From Gerris lacustris (taxonomy: Eukaryota > Arthropoda > Insecta > Hemiptera > Gerridae): 64,000 nt of DNA. The DNA lies in contig OX578281.1 of assembly GCA_951217055.1 (NCBI GenBank), positions 66,714,043 to 66,778,042 on the forward strand, read 5' to 3'. Positions 10,101-22,100 of the stretch are shown here, piece after piece. Position numbers and translations under genes: made by a program. The notes under the pieces were generated by a model. The model saw only the letters and a list, made by a program, of their open reading frames with translations. It made no database searches and was not told where the DNA came from. Every line of letters begins with the position of its first letter. The first letter of the stretch is position 1.

Positions 10101-13100
10101 ATAATCATTTCCTTGTAAATTTTAATTACTTATCAATTTTTAATATTTTGGTACAATAATTTGATTTAAAATGATGTTCTATATTTTATATTGTAGTTAG
10201 AGTGAACCACATAAAGATGGTGAATAGTTTAAATTGGTGTGAGGTTTCCCTGGTGTGAGGTTTCCCTCGTGTTGAGGTTTCCCTCGTGTTGAGGTTAAGC
10301 TGACCGTGTTGGAATGACAGGTTTGGCCCTTGAGGAATTTAACCACCCTGTGTAGTAGCATACCTTGACCCTTGGACCTTTCCACGCTAAAGCTGAAATT
10401 GACAGTTAACTTAACATACCGATATGTTAATTAGATTTCAACACATTCATACCATATTTAAGCAATTTTTATTTACAATAAAATCTAGTTCTATTATTAA
10501 TTTATTTTACCTCCAGCGGGGAGAAAAAGTGAACTTTCCTCCCTAGTTTACAGGGAGGGAAGTTACTCATTGCACCCGGTCAGGTTAAACAGGGAGTAAT
10601 GAAAAATAAGGGAATCATGAGAGTTCATGATTCCCTCCAGTGTTGCCCTAGGCCCTAGATAAAGCACAAGAAAATAAGGTTGGTGCTAATACACATTTCA
10701 TTTACTAACTTTTGTTTAATGCCGAAATCTATAATGTCATCTTCACACATGTCATGTAACCTACACAACGGTTGCCATAGTGATTCATCAGTAAAAGAAA
10801 CAAACAAGTTAAAAGTGGAAACATAATTTCTAAATGTAGATTAACTAATCCATATTTAAATACATCAGTTTTCAACACCATTCAATACATGACTCAGCTT
10901 CCAGCTGATTCTCCCATTTAATTTTAGCATTTAAATTCAAATAATCATTATATAATTTAATTTTAACATGATTAAACTTATTTAGAGAATTGTTAATATT
11001 ATATCTAACTATATTTTTGTAAAAATAAATATAAACCTACGTATTTTTTGTTGAATAACGTAATTTAAAATTAAAATCTTTCCATATTTTTTTCTCCCTT
11101 CTGGAAGTAAAATCTTGTACGTACCTTGGGAGTAAAAGTCACTTGCACCCTCGCGATAATTAACTCCCTCGGCTCCGCCTCTGGAGTGAACGTTATGGCT
11201 CCCTCGGCTTCGCCTCAGGAACCAACTTCATCGCTCAGGGTGCAATCACTAACTTTCCTCCCTTGGTGCGTAAATAACTATAACATGTTAAAAATAAATA
11301 AATAATAGTTATAATTATAGTCATCACCATCACTTAGGAAACCTAAAACATTAAGCCACAAAAATTAAAATTAAATCATTCTAACACCAAAAAAGAAAAA
11401 ACTTCAGTATTATAAGCAATATATGTATCCTAAAACAAAAATTATGGTTTTTTTGGACAAAAGGAATAGTGTTGTAGTGGACAGTGAAAGAGCTAGTAAA
11501 AAGAAGGATGAAAAAAATGGATAGAGGTAAACGGGAAATAAATTGTACATACTAATACTACCTTTAAGTGTAACAAACATTATCTAAATGCAGAGATTTT
11601 GACAAGAATCAGACCATTCAAGATCCAATTTTTACTACGTTTTTATTAGCTTGCCTTCTTGTTTGTTTGTTTGTTTGTCCGGTACAAATCTGGCAATCGA
11701 TTTGTAACTAACTTCCCGAATAGCTAGACATTTGAAACTTTGAGCATAGCTCAGAACACGATGACAATGCACTATTTTAATACTTTCAGCCATCTTTCAG
11801 CAGAATTTAATTGGCTTTCAGCAAATTTTGCTGTACGGAAAGTTAGCTCGGAAAAAAATCCGCAAGTTATTTTATTTGTTTTGCCATATCCCATGTTTAC
11901 GCAATCTTCATTTTGACGGGTCTCAAATTTGTGATAGATAAATATTGAATGACAGCAAAAGAGGAAATATCGATTATGTTATTTCAAATATATCGATGAC
12001 ACGGTTTAGATTTGGTGTTGGGGAGATCCGTTGTACAAAGATTTGTCCTTTTATAGGTTTAAGATCAGCTCTCTAGATGGTTGTCATTTATGTGAAGTAA
12101 ATAAATTCGGAACTATTTTTTTTTTCACTAACATTATATATTATTTAACAATAACAATTATATTATCTACATTACATACGATTCAACAGAAAATTTAAAA
12201 ACGTAGTATATAAAAAGTTCTTTTTATATTGAAATTATTTCTTTTAAATTTGAATTAAATAATTTCAATGTAGTGTAATCTTCTAGTCAGTCAGTTTGAG
12301 AATGAACCAAGGAGGGGTCGAAATATTGCTAAAGGAAGCGTTTTATTTTTCCTTAAGACCAAACAAAAATCATATTAAACAGTACAAGGAAACAACTTCT
12401 CTACTTACTAAAAAAAAATTGATATTTTTTTGTATTTTTTCGTCCAGATCAACAGTAGGTTATTATAGGCAGGGGTAATTTTATTTTGGAAATTACTTCT
12501 AGGAATCTTAACCTCTTTGGAAAACAATTGGTTTTCCAAAAAAATGAAATGAAATCCGGTCTTAATGAATGGATCAATTATTGTACTAACTTATCACCAT
12601 CAGAGACGGGGGAAAAGTCATAAACGTCATAGTCATATTATTTTGTCATAAAATAGCCATTTCACGCATAAACGTCATAAAATGGGTTTTCTTGGAATAA
12701 ACGTCATAGAATGGCCTTTTTTTGCCAAAATGTTTAGCAAAAAAAGGTTTTTCTTTTGTTAAAGCAAATTTTTAAATTGAACATTCGTGGTCCGGTTCCA
12801 GGTAAAAGTGCTGTTCGAACAAAAAACCATTACACCAGCTTAGTGAAACACCTGGGCTCTTAATTCCCTGACCACTTTCGGACTTAACTAATGCGCTTAT
12901 GCATACTTACAACTAGAGAGGCACCTACGGTCATCCCTAATTCCAAACTAGGGCTCCTGATTGGCTCCTTCTTGGATAACTATCAACAATTCCTCCAATT
13001 AGAATCATGGAAGTTCAAGATAGATTCTCGTATCAGCCAATAGTAAACCCATTGGGTTGCAACCCATTGTAAACCCATTGTCCTTTGCAGTACCGATTGG

Positions 13101-16100
13101 GTTGGAAGAGTGGGGGAAAAGGTGAAAGGAAAGTTGACTGCTGCCCTCTCAAGGAATCCTGGGTTCAACACGCCCAGGCCATAGCTGGGCAGCTGGGGCA
13201 GTCGGGCGACTGAAGGGTGAAGAAGTTGGGAAATTGCCTGAGGGGTGGAAAGCAAATGATGTGTCATGCATGAAATTTGCTCCCACCTCATCTGCCGACG
13301 TCGAAAGGTCTTTTTCCAAGTTTAAAATTCTATTGACGGACAAAAGAACCCATTTAACGCTAGAGCATATAGACCAACACACGATTATTTTTTACAATGT
13401 TGAAGCATTCTGCTAATTATTTATTATATATGATAAATATAATTCTGTAGTAAGTATTGGAATCTTTCTTTTGAACTGTTCCAATCCAAAACCCTCCAAA
13501 ATAACGAAACGCTTTGTACTGGGGCTAGGGGTCTTATACTAAATAAAGAATAATTACTCCATAGAACGAAACATATATAATTTTCTTATAAACTTAAAAG
13601 TATATTATTTTTATTTGACAAATGTTTAATTAATAAAAGAAACTTTATAAAATATATCTTGTTTAGTAATAGAAATCAACTATAACTTGTATATTCAATC
13701 AACACTTTCAATTCATTACGGGTTATATTACTCTTAATTGATACATTCAATTAATTATAAGTTGGGTTATATTATACTAATTATTACTTTCATTTAATTA
13801 TTAGGTATATTATATCTAGTTAATACATCCCATCATCTATTACTTTCATTATATTTAATTAAGAAAAATCAAGCATAACACCAATATCTTTCATTATAAA
13901 ACCCCCTATATCTACCCCTTTAGTAAAACAAATGATTTAGTATTTCCAAAATATCCTAACTACTATTAATACATATAATTAACCTAGTGTTTTGTAGCAC
14001 TCGCTAACTTTCCCTTTACTATAGGTCGCCACCTACCAACCAGAGAAGGAACAAAAAGGGGAGTAATTATAGTTCATTTCATTTACTCACAGATACCGGG
14101 TATCAGGAAAAGTACTAATCCAATATAGTCCATACTGAGTCTCGCTCGCCTGCTCCTAGCACTTGGTATATATATATATATGTTCACTCGCATCAATCTA
14201 GCACAAGACTGAGCTCCCGCTCTTGTCTCGGGGTGGGACGGCCGAGAATGTGCTGACCGCGCTCTGCCCCGCCTAACTCCCACACATTTCTACTGACTCT
14301 TATTCACTTTGGATTAAATGCGAATGCATATTTACGTTTCGGGGGTCCTAGGCCGCGTTTCCCCCCATTACACTACCCCCCCGCAAAACGAAAGTGGTGC
14401 CAATGGCAGCACTTTCAACACCCCTGAGCTGTGGGACAGTTGGAGCGTTCCCCTCTGACTGGCAGGCGCCGTTCTCTACTCCTTAACCATACTGTAACTA
14501 TTACATAATTGTACAAACAGAAGTGTACATATAAACCTAAACAGAACAAGTAAAACTGATAGCAAATACATATACAAATAACTTAAACCTAGCGAATGTT
14601 CACACATTCTTAGTGTCTCTGTTTTCCGATCGGTGTCACGGATCCTCCGGGCAACTGCGAGGGTAACACACTGGAAAGGGGGTCGGGGTGGCTTGTAATT
14701 CCGTCGTGGTTCCTTCCGCCTCGGTGGCTGTGGTCTCCCGGGGCCGGGAACATCGGCGGTACATCCAGAATCCAACGACTACAACAACTATCAGCGTGAA
14801 AGCTAGAGTCCCACCGCTACTGCCGTAAAGAATATACCGCCGCCTCTGGTCTAAGTGGTCGTGCAGATTTCTCGATTCCCTCTCTAAGATGTCTAGAGGA
14901 ACCTCCAGGTCTGCGTAGGGTCCCCGTTTTACCTCCCCCAGTTGATGTAGCTTCTCTAACAAAGCTCGCTCCTGCTCCCCATGTATTAACGAGTGGTTGA
15001 GGGTAGGAGGAATTTTCAATTCTTCTTTGGCGAACTCCCCCGCATGGCTGGGGATTACCGCTGTACTACTTCCTTGCCAATTGGGGTATAGCTGGTAGTG
15101 CGATGTGCGCACTGCACACATCTTGGCCAGATGCATGGAACCATGCCCGGCCAAAGTCATCTCCTTGGTGGTAGTGGTGCCATTTTCAGCTCGGCAGCTA
15201 ACAACTGCTAGCGTGGGGGAGGGTAGACTGTAGACCCAGGAACTGCTCCTGGTATCTGGGATCCAGTACGGGACCCACTCGCTGAGAAGCACCAATTGAT
15301 TGCAACTTGTTAGTGCGCTTAATCTTTTCCCAAAATATAGCTGGCTTTCGCAGGTCTCATATTCTCTTTTGAAAATGGGGAATGCTGAGGGACATAGAGT
15401 TATCGATCCCGTCCTACAAGAGGTATATTGTTCCTGAGGTAGGAAGGCATAGCCATCCCTCTCCTTGTTGACTATCATATATTCTACACTGGTCCGCACT
15501 ACCACTGTTCGTTTAATGTCTTTCCGATATATCGGGAACTCACGCACTCTATACAGATCGAATAGGCGGTGGGTGGTAACAAGGGGTACGCTTAACATGA
15601 TGTACAGACGGCCCTTTTCGGGGGCTGCAAAAGCACTTACTTCACATACGTCATAATATTGGTATATCTCCTCTACGGTAAGTTTGGACATTATCCCTAA
15701 TCCTTCGGGTAGGTGGGCGACTATATTGGTGAGTATAGCAAGCAACTCGAGAGGGGGTATTATAGTCGAACTGAGCCTACCTAGAGCTACTACGTCTAAG
15801 GCACCCCTGAGTTTCCCTAGTTCATATTTAGTTTGTCCTATCATGAACTCTAAGTTTCTAAAACATGTCGTTATATTGACGTAATTTTCTAATATAGTTA
15901 AATGGTCCGTGAGAGCTTTGTGTGCGGTTATCGACAAATTTATATGTTCCTGCAGAGTCTCTGAAAGTAAGAACAACTTCCTCGTTGCGTCCTCCGCGCG
16001 TAGTCCTAATTTACGACTAACACTAATTTGCCGGTCTAACAAGTGGATGATTTCATCCTGATGAGTTTCCAATTCCTCTAAATCTGTCGCTACGCGCCCT

Positions 16101-19100
16101 AGCTCCTCCTCCGTCGCCGTGCCGAATAAAGCTTGAAGGGCATACCCCCCCATATTAATCAGGCCCCTCTTGACTCGACGCGTGGGCAACACTTGCACTA
16201 GTTCCTCCGCATACCCTCGTACTTCCTCCATAGCTTGGGTCACACGCCGGAGTTCACCTGCTAGCATTAAGTCGGTCGTCGCCCCGTTCATCCTTTGTTC
16301 CTCTAAGGTTATTCGTACTCCTTCTAGACTTCGGGAGAGCACGTCAAGATCTTCTCTGTATCCTTCTACTCTTAGTTCTGTTATTACCCTCCACTGGCCT
16401 CCGACAACCAGTGCTTGGCCTAGCGGTAAGAAGGCTAGTCCTTCTCTTACCTCTCCCCCTGTAACATAGAGCATAGAATCAGTCTCTCCGTCTTGGCCGA
16501 AGCCGGCTAGCTATGGGTGGAGAACTGGGGTTGGAGGCTGGGAGGGGGGAACTTGGGGGTGAGAATATATCTCCTCCGTCTTCAGGAAACCACGTAAAAT
16601 CATGGGGGTCCTCGTTGCTTATAGTTACACTGTCATCGTCCTCCTCCCCCGTAATACTCCCTCGTGGAATTACTAAGGCCGCAGGTGTTTCCGGTTCCTT
16701 CTCCTGTTCTGCTCCTGAGGGTAGCTCGTCGAGTACCGGGATGAAACCGCCTTCCCATGCCTCGGTGGTGGGCATCGTCGCTGTCCACTGGTCGTCGGTA
16801 TCTTGATTGGGGTTTCGGGCTTCAGCCAGCCTAGGGCTCAGATCTAGGTCGTTATTCGAACTCTCCCCTTCTGTGGTTGTCAGTCGCAGGTTCTCACCAT
16901 GAGCGCGTTTCAGCCTATTCGCATGGACAATAGTGGTTTTCCCATTTCCTTTGTCGATCTCGAAGTCTAGCTCCCCATATTTCCTCACAATGCGGAAGGG
17001 TCCTTCCCAAGGGTGACGGAATTTCTTCGCATGCCCTGGCGTTAACACAGGGTTGTGTAGGTATACATGATCACCTTCACCGTAGGTGGGGATTTTAGCA
17101 CCGGCATCATGGTATTCCTTATTCCTTTCCCGGTCCTTTTCCGCCTGTTTCAACGCCTCTTTCCTTGCTTCTCCTAACCTTCTTTGGAGCTCCTCTATGT
17201 GGGGAATTGGCTCGGAACTCATCTTAGGGGATATGTCACATTCAAATGGGCTGGTTATGTCAGTTCCATAAAGGAGATAGTGGGGAGATTTCCTGAGAGT
17301 CGAGTGAGGAATACTTCGGTAGGCCATCAGGGCGTAGGGGACCCACCTGTCCCAATTTCGGCCATCCTTCCGGACAAAGTGTGATAGCGTATCAGTTAGA
17401 GTTCGGTGGAAGCGCTCAATCATACCGTTACACTCCGGATGGTATGGAGTCGTCTGTACTTTCTTAATATTCAGCAATCTACACACCTCCTGCATCAATT
17501 CGGAAACGAAGTTCCTTCCCTGATCCGTTAGCAGTCGTTGGGGTATTCCATGTCGAGTCACTATTTGGGTGACGAAAGCATTTGCAATGGTCTCCGCGGT
17601 TTGGTCTTTCAGCGGTATGGCTTCCGGGTAGCGGGTGCAATGGTCTATGAACGTCAGGAGATACCTGTTCCCTTGGGTCGAGGTCGGCAGAGGACCTACG
17701 ATATCCATCGACACTTGTTGGAAGGGTAATGTGACAGGGAAAGGGCTACCCATCGGGGCTTTAGGTTTTCGCGTCGTTTTCCTAGTGGCACAAGAGGTAC
17801 AACACCTGATATAATCCCGAACATCTCTCTCCAAACCGGGCCAGTAGTAGTTTCGCTCGACTAGAGCTTGCGTTCTCGCCGCCCCTGGGTGGCCTGCCGC
17901 CGGCGCATCGTGATTAGCCTGTAACACTCGGCTCCTCATAGGTCTTGGCACCACCAGTCTCCACGCTCCTAGCTCTTGCTCCTGGTAGAGTATTCCGTCG
18001 TCATCGGTATGGTGTTTACTAGTCTCCTTCCGTAGCTTCTGACAATCTTCGTCCTGTTCTTGAGCAGTTCTGATATTCTCTCTGGTCCACGAGCTCGCTT
18101 GCACCGGGGCCACATGCCTGCTCAATGCATCGGCGTTCGTGTGTCTTCTACCCGGTTTATGTATCACTTCATAATCGTATTCGGCCAACCGAAGAGCCCA
18201 CCGCATGAGCCGGGAGCTGGGATCTTTCAGTCCTAACATCCACTTCAGGGCAGCGTGATCAGTGATGAGAGTAAATCGTCGCCCATAGAGATAACATCTA
18301 AAATGTTTCACAGCCCAGACGACCGCCAGGAGTTCTTGTTCTGTAGCAGTATATCTGCTCTCCGCCCCTTTCAATTGTTTACTCGCATAGGCTACTGGTC
18401 TCTCCTTCCCGTTCCGTATCTGGGATAGTACAGCTCCGGCTGCGGTTGCTGAGCCATCCGTGGCGAGGATGAAAGGCTGTGTGAAGTCGGGGTAACAGAG
18501 AACGGCGTCGCTACATAACTCATCTCTCAACCGGTTGAAGGCCTCGTTTTGGGGAAGTCCCCAGGTAAATTTAGTCCCCGTCTTTGTTAACTCAGTCAAT
18601 GGTTTCGCTATTTCTGCAAAGTGAGGGATGAAACGTCGGTAATAACCCACTAACCCTAGGAAGGATCGAATGTCCTTGGCATTGTAAAGCATCGGATATT
18701 CCTTCACAGCTTTTACCTTGCTCGGGTCGGGCTTCACGCCCTCTGAAGAGACTACGTGACCCAAGTATACAACTGATGACTGAGCTAGCTGACACTTCTC
18801 TAATCGTATTCTTAGGTTGGCCTCTCGAAATCGTTGCAGTACGTGTCGCAGCCGCTCCGCGTGCTCGGCTAGGCTCTCGCTGTATATTATAACATCGTCC
18901 AAATATATGTAACACTCTACTCCCTTTAGGTGGTGTAGGACGCGGTCCATCGTGCGCTGGAACGTCGCAGGAGCCCCAACCAATCCGAACGGCATGCGGA
19001 GGAACTCGTAGTGACCATCCGGTGTGGAAAAAGCAGTCTTCGCCCGATGTTCCTCGTGTACTGGGAGCTGGTGATATCCACTTGCCAGGTCTAGCGTGGA

Positions 19101-22100
19101 GAAGTATCTACATCTACCCATCCCTTCCAGGGTTTCGTTTATGTTTGGCAGAGGATACGCGTCAGTACGCGTCACTGCATTTAACCCTCGATAGTCAATA
19201 CAAAATCGGTATTTCGTCGTTCCATCTTCCGTTTTCTTCGCGACTAATACAACTGGAGCCGACCAAGGCGAATCGGAGGGAACTATAACCTGTTCTTCAA
19301 GCATACGGTCCACCTGCTCTTTCATCTCCTGTCTAAGGTGGTATGGTACCCGGTAGGGCTTCTTTACCACCGGGGGCGAGTCCCCCGTCTCTATTCGGTG
19401 GGCTACTCCTTTGGTGCAGCCCAAGATTCCATCGCAACCTTCAAAAAGCACATCCTGATATTCCTCAAACACTTGGCCTATTTTCTCGGCATCCCGCTGG
19501 GACAGATGCTTGAGTTTCTCCCTTACTAAACCCCTCGCCGTGTCCCCATCCCGTTCTCTATATGGCGGTACCATGGTGGTACTAGCTACGGACTTGTAGC
19601 TCTCATTACCTCTGTACGTCGTGGCTTCTGCTAAAACCTGATGATTATCAATGACAACAGCCCTCCCAGTTAGATTTACCCCTTTCACATATACTTTTCC
19701 ATCCTGGACCGTTCCCAAAACCCTCGCAACACGGAACCCTGGTTGCGGTTGTGCAACTGGTTCGCACCAAATCTCCCCGGTCATTCCCTCTATTTCCGCC
19801 TTAACCAATCCCTCAGACCACGGTGGGAGCGTTTGGGCTCCATACGCGGTTACTCTCCTTACAACAATCCCGGGTCTCTTTTCTCTACCGGCTTCCTCTG
19901 GTCGTACGTCTATCGCCGTTGCTTTCTCCGAAGGTACCATTCCTGTACTCGGTTCCCCCTCCCTTTTCCCTTTCCTAGATTTCGGGGTCCGCTCTGTCTG
20001 CTCACATGCTCTTCCTTGGCCGGTAGGCCTAGGGACGTATGAACTCTCCAGCTCCTCTTTCCTGCTTATCTGCTTGCGTGCTCTCCCTTGGCCGGTAGGC
20101 CTAGGAACATACAACCTCTCCAAGTCCTCCTCTTCTCCTTCTTCTGTCACAGTGTTGGCTGCGACAAGTTTTGTCAACCTTACATCTCCTCCGGCCGCGT
20201 CAATCACGGCCCCTACTTTGCGTAACAGGTCCATCCCTAGAATACCATCATATCCCTGGAAAAAGTCGGTGATGATGAACTCGTGTTCGGTTTGCACCCC
20301 TCCTAGGGTCACCTCCAGGACTTGGTGTCCCTGGACAGGCATACATTCTCCTGTCACTCCTCGGGCTTGGATTCTGGCCTCCGTTAGTCGCACGCCTGGT
20401 CTCGGCGAGCGAAGGAGCGAGATATCCGCACCCGTGTCTACCAAAAGAACGAGTTTTTTTCCTTGAACTTCCACTTCGTATCCTATTCCTCCTTCACGCC
20501 GCACGATCACATTCGGGACGTAGGCGTCCCTTGCCCCTGTCCTTGGCCACCCAACAGTGGGGCGTCTGTTAGGTGGTAGGCGTTTGGGTGTGTTGGGCCC
20601 GAAGGTATCGACTGACCCCTATATGATGTTGGGGCGGAGTCCGGTGGAGGGAGGGCCCTTAAAGGCCGTTGCTGGTTGCCCCAGGCCTCCCTTCCTCTCT
20701 GGGGACAATCCTTCATCAGGTGGTTCACTCCATTACACGTATAGCAAACCACAACGCGTCTGGGACACTCCCGAGCTAAATGATCCGCTCCGCAGACGTA
20801 ACATCGCAATGGAACTCTGGGTCTACTTCCGGTCCTTCCTGGTCCGTTCCATCTCCTTCCGCCTCCTGGATCTTGTCCCCACTCGGCGTTGGACCTTGAC
20901 CCGCCCCCTGAACCTTGCCCCCAGCCGCCGTTGGCCCGAGGCCCCCTCAAGTACCTACCCCCTGTCGCTTGGCTGTTTACCATCGTCACGCCGGCGGTTG
21001 CATGTAAGGACGGGGCCCCTCTCTCCCCGGGGTCTGGTCTTTCCCTATTAGTGGCCACCTCAAACACGTGTGACGGTGTAATCTCCTTGACCTCTAGTTG
21101 GTTGGCCCGTTCAACCCTCTCGGCTCTCAGCACTGCGTCTTTGAGGTCTACAGGCGGCTGGTATCGCAGCTGCCGCGCCGCCTCTCCCTTCAATCCGGCT
21201 ATGAACACGGCTAAGATCCGCCTGCTCAAGTCCTTTTTCGCCCATTCCTGCTCCTCGATCGACGGGTATACACTAAGAGTCTTCAACCCGAGAGAACTGC
21301 ATCGATCCGCAAACTCCCTCACTCCCTCTCCTTTTGTCTGCCTTGCTGCGTGGAAGTCCTGCTCTAATGACTCCCTATCACGGGTTTCCCCAAATCGGTC
21401 TTTCAGTTTCCGACTATAGTCGGAGAAGCCTGTGTTTTCTGGTTTCAAATCCGGGCACGCAGCTACAAAAGTGGCGGCGGCCCCCGTTAGTTTAGCCTCA
21501 CAGACCATTACTTTGTCTTCTTCGGTCCATCTCCCATTTTTAGCAGCCCTTTCTATGTTCCGGATAAAGTCCTCTACCGGTATATCCGTTTTTATGTCCC
21601 CCGACCATGGTTTAATAAGATTCTGTAGTGTCAAGTCTCTTCTTGGGGTAGAAGAGACTTCACGGGCCGCGAACTGGGCGTTCGCAATCAGGAGTTCCCC
21701 TATCCTGCCCTCAAGTTCCTTAACTTTCTCCTCCATATTTATATGCCTTAGCACCGCAACCCTATTCTCTTAATAAGTAACTAATTCTAAGTTTAAGTCC
21801 TATCTCACAACTCGATCTTGGCCGAGGACCGTCACGCACACAAAGCTCAAAACAATAACCAATAACCAGCTCCTGCCTCTTATGATACAGGATATTTATC
21901 GTTGACAATAAAGTTTACACAACATAACGACAGAGTACAAAAGAACAATTAAATAAACAAAATAATTAAATCAAGGGTAAAAGTATAGTTAATAATTAAC
22001 ATAAAATATTGGTCGGCATACTAGACCGGTAATACACGCCTGCTCTGGGGTCTGGCGTACCTAGCTTCCCCAGGCTGACCTAACTTACTACCTAGCTTCC

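Noticed and set aside
9271..12252. Two direct repeats of about 630 bp that could be LTRs of a short retroelement
   Set aside because: They lack TG..CA ends, a primer site and a polypurine tract. They differ by many substitutions and enclose unrelated MITE sequence.
14083..14283. 66-codon frames present in both LTRs (also 22727-22927)
   Set aside because: They are duplicated because the LTRs are duplicated. They overlap the LTR promoter and have no similarity to known accessory genes.
19651..20466. A 271-codon open frame on the + strand
   Set aside because: It lies antisense to the start of the retroviral pol gene and mirrors its codon bias. It has no domain features.
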